Source of the DNA: Chromera velia
Lineage: Eukaryota; Sar; Chromeraceae
Reading direction: 5' to 3'
DNA: 20,644 nt
Assembly: GCA_018398765.1 (NCBI GenBank)
Contig: JAHBMJ010000852.1
Span: 98,857-119,500 of the forward strand
Shown here: positions 1 to 8,561 of the stretch, one piece after another
Layout: every line of letters begins with the position of its first letter
Position numbering within the stretch: position 1 is the stretch's first letter
The notes under the pieces: model-generated
Seen by the model: the letters and a program-made list of their open reading frames with translations, nothing else
The model's database searches: none
What the model was told of the DNA's origin: nothing
Program-made: the position numbers and the translations under genes

Positions 1-1650
1 GCAGAGAGCTTGGGAAAAGACGGTTTGTATGGACAAAGCTGCATGTCTGAAAGATACGAAGAGACATCCTTCCAGGGAATAGAGAGGCAGGCCGTCCCCG
101 ACAGCATTCGAGATCGAGGGGGATACAAACAGGTGACCCTTCTGCCCCCTCAGGGAGGAGGACGGACTGTCCGAAGAGCAATCGCTAGGGGAGAGGGAGT
201 AGAATGGGAAGCAGCAGGGGAGATAAAAGACGAGTCCGATGACCTCCAACCACAGTTGCTTAGCGGTTCTGCCGTCAAAACCCGGGTCTTGCACTCCTCT
301 TCTTCTGCTGCCCCATCCTCCTCCTCCTCTTCTTCTTCTTCTTCTTCTTCTTCTTCTGTTGCCCTTGCCGCGCCTTCGTCTTTCTCTTCTTGCTCTTTCC
401 ACCCATCACAGCCAGATGACCAACACCCAAAGTCTGCTTGTTGTGCCTGGACTATCGACCCTCTCCCTTTTGTGGCTCCGTCAAGCGCTGGCCTATCTAA
501 ATCAGCAGAAAGTGGCGCTCCAAAATACTCGAGAGCAATAGCCAAGAACGGAGAAAGCAATGCAGAGACCCCCCCAAGAACAAAAACCAGTGGCAGCAGC
601 AGAGACAAAAAGGGAGGTGGGACTTCATGTTCGAGTCGTTTGATGAAGAAGAGCTCCGAAAGAACCCACAGCTCTCATCAGCAAAACAGAAAACAAAACC
701 TCTCACAAAAACCGTCCAACAAACAAGGAAACTTCTCAGAGAAGCAGGAGGAAAGAGAAGGAGAAAGTTCCAACAGACTCGTTGTTCAGACGCGTTGTCC
801 TTCCCTTGTTGCAGAGATTCATTCTCCTCTCAAAGAGAGGAGAGAAACAACGCAGAGCACATCGTGCGAGACAGAATCGGAATTTCTGCCGCCATTCGGT
901 TACAGCTACCCAAACAAAATCTGTGCGCCATCCTCACGCCGTGAGGCTCCTCCTCCTCATGCCCCCACTTCCACTGCAGCACCGCAGGGTCTGTCAGATC
1001 ACGCAGCGTCTGTCAGAACAAAGTTTCCATTCCGACATAGCGTCAGTGGCATTGTCGGAAGGGAAGTAAACGAAAGAGGAATTCACTCTGGATTTTCAGA
1101 AGGAGGGCAGAAACAGGAAAATGAAGATGAAGCTCTGCTTCCAGAGACACCGCGTTTTCCGTTCCCGTCTCCTTTTGAACAGACCCCGATACTGCAAAGC
1201 GTTGGCAGATCTCAGCAGAAGGATGATCAGGCACAAGGGGTATGTATAGGAAGTGCCTCCGAGTGGGGTATCAGGCGCCGAGCAGAAAGCTTAGAAGCAC
1301 AAAACTGCGTTTCGGCGTTGGACACGAGACCAAAACAAAGCAGCAGCACGTTTCCGTTGACAAGAAGGGAGCAGCAGTCATCCTTTTTTGGAACTCATGA
1401 GGGTTCAGTTGGAAGACCAATGAGGGACGAGAGACAAGAGAGGAAGAAGACAGCCGAAGAGGAGGGGTTCTCCAAAGCCGACAAGGGGACGTTTGGAGAC
1501 AAACACTTGAAAACTAAATTAAAAGGTGTCCATTCGGGCTCTCTTGCTCCGGGTGCATGTAAGGAAGCATCAGTCATAGATTCAAACACGCAATCGAATT
1601 GGTGTGCAGTGAATTTGCAACAGCGACAAGCGCTTCTGTATGGTGAATGA
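1..1650 (+). CDS. 3'-terminal coding exon of an unrecognised disordered protein (5' partial)
   Basis: The frame is open from the first base to a TGA at 1648-1650, at least 549 codons, which is very long for chance at this base composition. The start lies outside the window, so this is probably the last exon of a larger gene. The product is hydrophilic, rich in Ser, Arg, Lys, Glu and Gln, with no membrane segment, no recognisable fold and no catalytic motif. A serine homopolymer sits at about 295-357 and comes from a (TCC/TCT)n tract; further on there are S/Q/N-rich and mixed-charge stretches. It looks like a disordered C-terminal tail. I do not recognise the family. The opposite strand has a poly-Glu frame across the same tract, which I regard as a shadow. 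Base composition drops sharply to AT-rich just after the stop, as expected at a gene end. Sure of the open frame; less sure that the whole stretch is exon. Confidence 0.6.
   Translation, partial: AESLGKDGLYGQSCMSERYEETSFQGIERQAVPDSIRDRGGYKQVTLLPPQGGGRTVRRAIARGEGVEWEAAGEIKDESDDLQPQLLSGSAVKTRVLHSSSSAAPSSSSSSSSSSSSSSVALAAPSSFSSCSFHPSQPDDQHPKSACCAWTIDPLPFVAPSSAGLSKSAESGAPKYSRAIAKNGESNAETPPRTKTSGSSRDKKGGGTSCSSRLMKKSSERTHSSHQQNRKQNLSQKPSNKQGNFSEKQEEREGESSNRLVVQTRCPSLVAEIHSPLKERRETTQSTSCETESEFLPPFGYSYPNKICAPSSRREAPPPHAPTSTAAPQGLSDHAASVRTKFPFRHSVSGIVGREVNERGIHSGFSEGGQKQENEDEALLPETPRFPFPSPFEQTPILQSVGRSQQKDDQAQGVCIGSASEWGIRRRAESLEAQNCVSALDTRPKQSSSTFPLTRREQQSSFFGTHEGSVGRPMRDERQERKKTAEEEGFSKADKGTFGDKHLKTKLKGVHSGSLAPGACKEASVIDSNTQSNWCAVNLQQRQALLYGE
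292..357 (+). repeat. (TCC/TCT)n trinucleotide tract coding poly-Ser
   Basis: A run of TCC and TCT triplets, densest at 318-357, encodes an uninterrupted serine stretch within the first gene. The mix of two Ser codons means it is not a pure repeat, so the peptide may be tolerated or selected rather than only slippage. Confidence 0.85.
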
Positions 1651-2500
1651 GTGCAGTGGTTCATACGTGGTTCTTCAAATTGTTAGAGTTTGTCAACTTC
1701 GTTCTCGACGTAGTTCTCGACACATCTTTTATGTTTATCGAACTTCATTGTATATTGTTAGTATGCGTGTTTATGTTTGCATGTTTGTAAATGCATCAGC
1801 TTACACTAAAGTTTGGGCAAGAAAAACAAAACATTCAATCATTAAAAAAAAAGTCTTAGATTAAATTTTCTAAAAAAAAAAAAAGTAAAAACTCTAGTAA
1901 AAACTCTGGTAAAAACTATAAATTGGCACATAGAACCAGACCGAATGTATTATACAACTTACATATTTTAAATGTGAAAATGGTTTACATCATGTGCACT
2001 ATGATCATTATCGATAAGTTACATCATAAATACTGTGAAGTTGATTCCTCCACAGCATTTTTGCTTATAACCATCCCTAGGACTGGGTGGTGAGCTCAAT
2101 ATCATCATTTATCGCCTCTAGCTAAGTGACTCTAACTAGCTCTAACCGCTCCAAGACGTACCCTGTTAGACCCCGGTGTACCCTAAGACAAGAAACAAGA
2201 GACTCCGGTATAAATTAGTGCAAATGTCTTATTTAGAAATACATTTTGTTTGTTTCGGTGGTGAATCGGTATGAAGTCTCTAGAAGTCTCATCTTATCTG
2301 TTCTAATCTGCTCTCAAGTCTACTTAAGTCCACATTTTCTTTCCACTATGTTACGTAACGTTGCATGCGATCTTTTACAATTATCTTTTTTTTTTTTTTA
2401 AGTACGCAATCTACTTCATGCGATCATCTGGTTGAAAAGTCTTGAGGTATTTTGAGGCTGCATTGAACAGTGCATTCCACGGCGTGCATGCTACACCGAG
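1651..2500. other. AT-rich intergenic spacer downstream of the first gene
   Basis: No frame here looks coding. The stretch is much richer in A/T than the genes around it and has A- and T-runs near 1843-1884 and 2386-2400. The 3' UTR of the first gene must start here, but I see no canonical AATAAA signal just downstream of the stop. A short direct repeat lies at 1884-1918. Confidence 0.6.
1884..1918 (+). repeat. Short tandem repeat, three copies of about 12 bp
   Basis: Three near-identical copies of GTAAAAACTCT(A/G) follow an A-run; the third copy degenerates to GTAAAAACTATA. No function is evident. Confidence 0.7.
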
Positions 2501-2552
2501 CCCCTGCCCCCCGGTCCCTCGGACCCCCGCCCGGGGCACCCCGCCCCCCCCG
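2501..2552. other. C-rich island (G-rich on the - strand) in AT-rich spacer
   Basis: Seven C-runs of three to eight bases lie within about 50 bases, flanked by AT-rich DNA. The - strand therefore meets the usual G-quadruplex pattern and the + strand an i-motif pattern. It sits about 400 bases upstream of the ATG of the next gene, so a promoter-proximal element is one reading. A coding reading of this stretch is not supported by any recognisable protein. Confidence 0.55.
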
Positions 2553-2955
2553 CGCAGAGCCGCGATGGTACGTTGAATATGTTCGGCCGTCGGTCAAATT
2601 AATGCTTGAAATTATCGGTCATTTGGTGCCATTAACTGTGGTGCCTGCTTTTCTCCAGGCTTTTCTTCTCAGAAATCGACTTCGACACACGCACAGTAAT
2701 TAAAGCCTGGTCCCTGATCCATCTCTGTCACAGGCTTCGCGAACCGCCAGTCAGAGAGCCCACCTGACGTCGACCGTGCTGATCGTCGGCAATCCCACAT
2801 CAATCGCGGTCCTGACTGTTGCTCGAACCAAGGTCTCCAAAACTTAGTAATAAATCCTTTCCGGACGAGAGAGAATATCCCCACGAACTGTACCAAGAGG
2901 CAAATCACCTATCTAAGTAAGCGCGCAAGTGCAGAAAGAAGAGAAAATTAAAGAA
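2553..2955 (+). other. Presumed promoter and 5' UTR region of the small gene
   Basis: About 400 bases without a convincing exon lead to the ATG at 2956. A TAA at 2914-2916, in frame with that ATG, rules out an upstream extension in the same exon. I see no TATA box at a fixed distance. A 5' UTR intron is possible: there is a donor-like GTACGT at 2567-2572 and several CAG sites follow near 2660-2730. Only transcript data could settle this. Confidence 0.35.
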
Positions 2956-4405
2956 ATGTCTGAACACTGCCCAAACCCGACTGAGCAGGAGAGTCCGCAG
3001 CTGGACCAAATGGAAGCCGAGTCCTCTGCAAACCCGAGTCTGCCTGTGACGCCCTCGGCAGGCGCAGGGCTGGTGGTCGAGGCGGAGTCTTCGCCCCCGG
3101 CTGTGGCTGCTGAATCCACTGCAGGCGGAACCGTCACAGCTCCGGCAGCAGCTGCGGAGACCGAAAAGGGAGACAGCACCGAGAAGGACACTGAGAAGAA
3201 GGAACAGTCGAAGTGGTCCAACCCTTTTGAGTCCAGGTGGGCCGGCAGGGAGGTAGCAGGAATCTGTGTTTTTTCCCCTTTGGTGTCGGAATAGTCGGCG
3301 CGTTTGCAATTTTCGTATGGGTCACCCTAAGCGACGAACGACCCTGACGGTGTCGCTGCTTTCACTGAATGCTTTCCTGTCTGTCTACCTCATGAGGCAT
3401 CGAGGTATGAAACTTCTGTTTCCGTATTGCGTCCTCACTCCCCTTCTTTCTGTGCGTATGCGCGAACACGTGTGCGAATCTGATGTGCAAAAGCAGCTTC
3501 CGTGCGTGCTCTCACTTCGCGGAGACTTTCAAGTCCCTGGAGATCCCTCTGGACTGCTTCAACTTCATGGTCAGCCAGGCAGGAAACTAAGCAGACATGG
3601 AGGAAGCTGTTTATTCAGGACAAGGAAAAAGGATTCGTTTTTTCCCCTTCCCTTCTATTTTCTTCACCCAGGACTTTCTCTTTTTTCTCTTTCGAATCGT
3701 CATTCTCTTTGGAGTTCGGAGGACTTCTGACAAGGGATGTGAGAAGAGAAGCTGGCAGCACCAGGAAGAGAAAACGAGAGACGCGCAATTCGTTTTCTAC
3801 CCCCTTCTCTTTCAGGTGAGGAAGCCCTACGACAAGGATAAGCAACGGGAGGGGGCGGACGGAGAATCCTCGGCTGACGGGTCGCACGCGCGTTCCCAGA
3901 AGGAGGAGAAGAGCACCGAGAGCAACTTCCTCCCTCAGCAGGTTTGTCGCTTTGTCCCTCTAGAACTAGGGAGAAGCATCGAAGCGGGAAAAGGCTTTCC
4001 AGACTGTATGGGTTCTCCACTGCATGCGGTTCTCGCATGAGATCTTCGTTTCGTTGTGTTCACGTGGTCAGACCGGCAAGTCAATTCCAAGAAGTGAAGA
4101 TGTTTTGATTGGTCGGGCCGGTGCATGGATTTTTCCGTTCGACCGTCCGGTTGGGAGCAACCTGTTTCTCCCCCACTGCCTTCATGTCGACTTCCCCTTC
4201 TTCTTCCTGCCAACGAACCGACTGATTCCTTCCTCTCTTGTTCTTCCCGATCGATCGATCGATACGCCTCTTGCAATTCCCTGTCCATCCATCTCATGTG
4301 CGAATGGATGGATAAAGGCACATCAATGCATACATACAAGTGTGTCTGAATGTGTGTGTGCAGCCCGATGGGGTCCCAGTCGTCCTGCGCCAGACTCGGG
4401 CCTAA
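2956..4405 (+). CDS. Small four-exon gene, about 173-residue protein of unknown function
   Basis: Proposed exons are 2956-3236, 3497-3569, 3816-3941 and 4364-4405, ending at TAA. Junction phases agree (2, 0, 0) and introns are about 250-420 bases, like those of the large gene downstream. Donors are GTGGGC, GTCAGC and GTTTGT; acceptors are GCAG, TCAG and GCAG. The ATG at 2956 is the first after an in-frame TAA at 2914. Residues 1-85 are acidic and rich in Ala, Pro, Ser and Thr, hence probably disordered. Exons 1 and 2 join to a more ordered segment (residues about 87-118) containing WSNPFES, FRACSHFAETF and LDCFNFM. A polar K/E/S-rich stretch follows, and the tail ends in VVLRQTRA. No signal peptide or membrane span is seen. 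I do not recognise the family. The last exon is the weakest: retention of intron 3 would instead add about 33 residues to a TGA at 4038-4040. Confidence 0.5.
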
Positions 4406-5017
4406 ACTAGACACCAGGAGGGAGGGAGGGAGGAGGGAGAGAAAAGGAGTGAACACCTAATGCGATCGATGGTCTTGGGTGTGCGTTTCTCTCTCTGTGT
4501 GTGCCTGTCTCTTTTTTTGCCTCCTCGCCCTCTTTTGTCTCTATGACTGCTTTTGTCGTTCCTCATTCCACTGCCTCGCCTCGCTCCCTCCTTTGTGCAT
4601 GTGTCCGGTCGGCGGGCTTTTGGGGCATGCCGTACCTCGAGAGAGGGGTGGGTAGGTGGGTGGGTGTACAGCGAGGAAAGGCAGGGTGGGTGATCATTGC
4701 AATAGAAGGGCAAAGGGGAGGCGAAGGAATGAAAGAGCGGTACTGCTCTGCCCTTCTTTCTTTCTTTCTTCTCATTCATTCGATGTAATTCACGCACTTT
4801 GTTTTTTGTCTTTCTTTGTCCTTCCGTTTGTTTTTCATGCTTGCAATTTGCTCTTCATCCATCTCACTGTCTGTGGGCAACTGTCAGACGGAGGAGGAGA
4901 GAAGACTGTAGAAGATTTGCATACACACACATGCATGGCTGCCGGACGTCGTGCGGCACGCGACAGAAGCTGACGTGAAATTGAGGCAGGCGGGGTTACG
5001 GGGGTCTACGCAGGCAC

Positions 5018-5112
5018 GTGTGTGTGTGTGTGTGTGTGTGCGTGTGTGCATGTGTGTGTGTGTGTGTGTATACGTGTGTGTGTGCATGTGTGTGTGTGTG
5101 TGTGTGTGTGTG
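5018..5112 (+). repeat. (GT)n microsatellite, interrupted
   Basis: About 95 bases of GT dinucleotides with occasional GC and TA interruptions, outside any exon I can support. Confidence 0.95.
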
Positions 5113-5985
5113 AGCATTCGCTTTCCCTTCCCCTTCCTTTTTCTCCTTGAAGTGGGTTGGGTGCAGCGTGTCAGAGAGAGCAACTGCCTTTCGTTTCCCC
5201 CCTTCCTTCTTTCATTTCAATGTCGTTGAGGTGGACTGAGTGAATGAGGGCGGGAGGATCGATCATTTGTTGAATGAATGCGTTGCGAGGACAAGGAAAG
5301 AAAGCTGCAAGGGGGCGGCACGGTGGCAGAAAGAACGAGAGGAGGAATTCAGTCGTTCAATCGGCAAATCGTCTCTCTCACACGCAGAGCGGGAGAAAGA
5401 GCACGATCGAGCACTCCGAAAGAAACTCAGAAAGAAGAGGAGAGCACGGCAGACACAAGAGCGGAAGGAAAGGAGAGGAAAGGAACTAAGGAGGAAAAAA
5501 GAAGGAAGGACTCGATCGAGATGGTGGAAGGAAGGAGGGTGTGCAGGATACGATAGGTCGATCAGTCGATCCTCTGGCATCGCTGTCTTCGCTCGTTCTG
5601 TTTTGTTTGATTCCCCCTTCTCTTTCTTTGCCCAACTCAAGCTGGAAAGAGAAGAAAGGAAAGGGAAACACGCGAGTGAAAAACGGAAACCCACTCAAGA
5701 TAAGCTTACTTCTTTTAGAGTACCCTTCGTCCTCTTGAGTCCCTCCCTCGTGCTTCAGGAGGGAAGAAGAGAAAGGAAGTCTTTGGTTCCTTCAATGACA
5801 TTCGCTCGCACTGCCGTCTTTTCTTTTCTTTTCTTTGTTCCTCTTTTCCGTTCAATGCTGCTCGCCTTCCCACGCCTATTCTGAACCAAGGAGAGATTCA
5901 TGAGGTCCCCCTCCTTCGCTGTTTCCTGTCCTTGTTTTCTCCTTCAGACTTCCTCTCTCCACCTCTGCCCTTTAATCCCGCTGCC

Positions 5986-5988
<3 letters not shown>

Positions 5989-6019
<31 letters not shown>
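5989..6019 (+). repeat. (CT)n microsatellite
   Basis: About 30 bases of pure CT dinucleotide with pyrimidine-rich flanks. Confidence 0.95.
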
Positions 6020-6022
<3 letters not shown>

Positions 6023-6378
6023 CATTTCTCTTCTCTTCTCTTCATTCGATCAGTGAATGGGTGATCAAATGAATTCGTCGAAGGCTCCATCGATGGTCAG
6101 ATCAATCAATCGATCGATGGAGCGTTGCATGCCAGCAAGGAAAGAAGGAAGGCAGAAGGCGACGGAAATGGGTGGGTGAGAGGAGCGTGGGCGGGGCGCG
6201 TCGCAAAGCGGCTCCTTGCATGTTCGAAAACATGTAGGGTAGGGGAGTGAAGAGAAGGGGGGGAGTAAGGGCATGCAGTCAGATATTGGCGTCCTCCCTA
6301 CATGCAGTCTCATATTGTCTGACCTTTCTCCCCATAAATCCTTTTTTTTCTTCCTTTTTCCCTCTCCTTTCCATCAAG

Positions 6379-6515
6379 GTGTGCGCCTTTGACCGTGAAG
6401 TGAAGCGACGTCCTGTCGCAATCAACAAGGAAGGCTCCTCTCCGTGTTCCCTCCCAGCCTTCTCTCGTGACGGTACCTCCCCGTCAGTCGACATGAGTGA
6501 AGTCCCGCTCGTCAG
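6379..6515 (+). CDS. Candidate internal exon of unknown gene
   Basis: A strong polypyrimidine tract (about 6326-6372) ends in CATCAAG, and the following 137 bases read without a stop, in a frame free of simple repeats, to a donor-like CAG/GTGGGC. The phase is 0 in and 2 out. The peptide starts VCAFDREVKRRPVAINKEG and ends DMSEVPLVR. It could be an alternative continuation of the small gene after 3941 (also phase 0), or part of a separate short gene, or chance. I do not recognise it. The AAG acceptor is weaker than the TGCAG favoured elsewhere in the window. Confidence 0.3.
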
Positions 6516-6542
6516 GTGGGCCTGCGTCCAGAATTTCGGTCG

Positions 6543-6563
6543 GTCTGTCTGATACAGACAGAC
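6543..6563. repeat. Perfect hairpin made of TCTG and CAGA repeats
   Basis: Nine bases (GTCTGTCTG) are followed by an ATA loop and their exact reverse complement. It lies 27 bases after the donor-like site at 6516. In RNA this would fold into a small hairpin. Confidence 0.7.
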
Positions 6564-6624
6564 AGAGGGACATGCAGACGCATTCAGACACACAGAGAAA
6601 CAGGTGGGAAGAAGGGTACTGCAG

Positions 6625-6676
6625 CAAAGCTGGAGACAAAGGGCATGAAAAGGTGGGGGGGGAGGGACATTTTTGA
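6625..6676 (+). CDS. Candidate terminal exon following 6379-6515
   Basis: An acceptor ACTGCAG at 6618-6624 would accept the phase-2 donor at 6515. The joined frame reads 17 codons (start AG/C, then KAGDKGHEKVGG) and stops at TGA 6674-6676. It is short and unsupported by any motif, so it rests only on phase agreement. Confidence 0.2.
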
Positions 6677-8506
6677 TGGAAAGGAGCAGGTAACTGTACA
6701 TGTGGTGAGTGATTGTGCAAGTGAATGTAAAAGCGTCAACGTGGGTTGATTCAGAGAGCGAGGGGGGGAGAGCACGCAACACAACTCCATCATCCTCTAT
6801 GTGACTCACAATTATGCGCACAAACAGACACTCGGGGACACACGCACACACACACACACACACATACACACACACCACCGATGGTCCGGCAGGTGGGTAG
6901 GTAGAAACAGGGAGAGGGGGATGGGGAAGCATGACGTTTTAAAGTCCAAAGAAGAGGGGGGGGCAAGAAAGAGAAACAAGCAGAACGTGTCTTGAAGTTT
7001 TGCCTGGCGAACAGCAATCAGAAGTTTGTAGAAGGGGAGGTGCAATCTGCAGTCTCTCCTCTCAATCTTGAATCTTGCTTTCTCCAAAAATCTTTGTTTA
7101 TCTTCATGTTGTTGTATAATTTACAATGCATGCAGTCAACTGAATACACCTCGATCACAACGATATCAGTATCATATAGATATTCAATTCACCATAGATC
7201 TGTATGATATCCTGCACATTTAAATTGGGGTCACTGATTCATAGTGATTGAGAGTTTTGTTATGTATGTTGTAGCATGTTACGTCTCGAATCTTGATATA
7301 TGAGAGGTGGATTTAGCCCGATTTGTTAGCTAAAGTAAGCTAGTTTGTCAAAAACTTGATAAAAAGTTCCGTTTCTTCCAGTTAGTCTGGGATTTGGCAA
7401 GAAATTACCTAGAAAATTATAAGAAATGTGTTTATCGAAGTTAGGTGTTGTGGATAGGTTAGGATAGGTGGGGTGGTACGGGTTACTGTGTATCTCTTTT
7501 AGAAGAGTATCTCTTCCCCTATATATAGTTTGTTTCATAACCCTTCGTCCCTTGAGAGGTGGGCGTCAACTTACACTCAACTGCTTAATTTCACTTTACA
7601 CCTAGTTCGTGATTATGTACACTTTCCTATTTATTGTATTAATAACAGTGATAAGCTGCGCATTGAAAGTGATTAATAAGCTTGCTCCTAGAATCGACTA
7701 ACAGGAAAAAGCGGAACCTAGGCGGAACCTTAGGACAAACTAGGCTAGATCCGCCCCGCATATATGGGGACGCGGCATGCATAACAAAACCCTCGATCAA
7801 TATTCAAAAACGAAAAAAAAGTCTTTTGTAATCCAGTGTAACTCTCATGCAGCGCGTTGCGTTTTAGCTGAATCGCCAGAATTGACAAAACACAAAGTTT
7901 GTGTACGCCTCTACTCCGTTCGTCCGCGTACTATAAGTAGTCCGAAATCCTTCTGCGCGCGATGCGTGCCCTCTCTGAATTTCTCCCCCTCTCTGAATTG
8001 TGTATCATACATAATGTCGATACATTCAGATATATCATGCATGGTGTGTGAATTAATGTGTGTGAACACATCGAATTGAGTCCTCAGTGTGTCAGAACAA
8101 TGCCGTACAACCAGTGAACATCACCTTGATATATGCATAATGCATCTACGTTTGGTCGAAAGCCGCTTCTGACTCTTCTGGGGGTTAGTTGCCTCTGCTT
8201 CTGATGGCAAGCACCTTTAAGCAACACCTGTTGTTTGTATACACACTTGTATGTACATGTATTTCAACGCGTCCTGAGAGAAAACAGAAAGAAAGGTTTC
8301 TTCTGGAAAGCCAACTGGGAAGGAGAAACAAGGAACTCAACTCTGGAAGGTTGCACTTTCTGGAGAGAATCCGTTGTTTGCAAGGCGGTGGCAAGGCCTC
8401 CAGGGCTGTTGCACTCACAAGCCGATCGAAACACAATTTCAATCTCGAAAAACGGACTTGAAGAAGCCTCAAGGAAGGACAACACAGTCGGGAGAGAGTT
8501 GAAGAA
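6677..8506 (+). other. Intergenic spacer with promoter and 5' UTR of the TTLL gene
   Basis: No frame looks coding. From about 7050 to 8200 the stretch is clearly AT-rich, unlike both flanking gene regions. A direct repeat GCGGAACCT(T)AGG occurs twice near 7709-7734, next to an imperfect inverted repeat around 7752-7768 (CCCCGCATATATGGGG). No TATA box can be placed with confidence. Composition returns to genic levels near 8280, so the 5' UTR of the TTLL gene probably lies in about 8280-8506. A TGA at 8459-8461 is in frame with the ATG at 8507. Confidence 0.4.
6838..6876 (+). repeat. (CA)n microsatellite
   Basis: About 38 bases of CA dinucleotide with single G and T interruptions, in non-coding DNA. 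Confidence 0.95.
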
Positions 8507-8561
8507 ATGACGGCCCAAGAGGAAAACTACGAGAAGGACATTTTTGTCGACCTCGGATCAG
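8507..8561 (+). CDS. TTLL: TTLL exon 1: translation start
   Basis: The ATG (GAAGAAATGA context) opens an 18-codon acidic start, MTAQEENYEKDIFVDLGS, followed by a phase-1 donor GTAAAT. It joins to exon 2 as G/GC (Gly). An in-frame TGA 46 bases upstream supports this start. There is no signal peptide. Confidence 0.7.

Larger units (their letters stand above)
4406..6378. other. Repeat-rich stretch with no convincing gene
   Basis: This holds purine- and pyrimidine-biased low-complexity DNA, a GATC-rich patch near 5550-5580, a (GT)n block, a (CT)n block, and GATC/ATGG-rich patches near 6055-6125. A 214-codon open frame at 5240-5884 is driven by purine bias and I do not call it a gene. If the candidate exons at 6379 and 6625 belong to the small upstream gene, most of this would be intron. 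Confidence 0.45.

Noticed and set aside
150-608. - strand frame with a long poly-Glu run
   Set aside because: It is the antisense of the (TCC/TCT)n tract in the first gene, whose + frame is far longer.
2470-2703. 77-codon + strand frame over the C-rich island
   Set aside because: Pro/Arg content comes from C-runs. There is no domain, and the frame crosses an abrupt composition change.
3293-3411. Candidate extra exon in the small gene, with a hydrophobic stretch
   Set aside because: It would need a 56-base intron and leaves in phase 1, which breaks the frame of the exon at 3497. Skipping it gives typical intron size and matching phase.
5240-5884. 214-codon + strand open frame, Lys/Arg/Glu-rich then Phe/Ser-rich
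   Set aside because: Strong purine bias followed by pyrimidine bias lowers stop frequency in several frames on both strands at once. There is no domain and no clear splice context.
6279-6932. 217-codon - strand frame
   Set aside because: Driven by (CA)n and other low-complexity DNA, with no recognisable protein features.
7050-8200. tRNA or other structural RNA gene in the AT-rich spacer
   Set aside because: I found no B-box-like GGTTCGAATCC and no cloverleaf. The small inverted repeats are too short to call.
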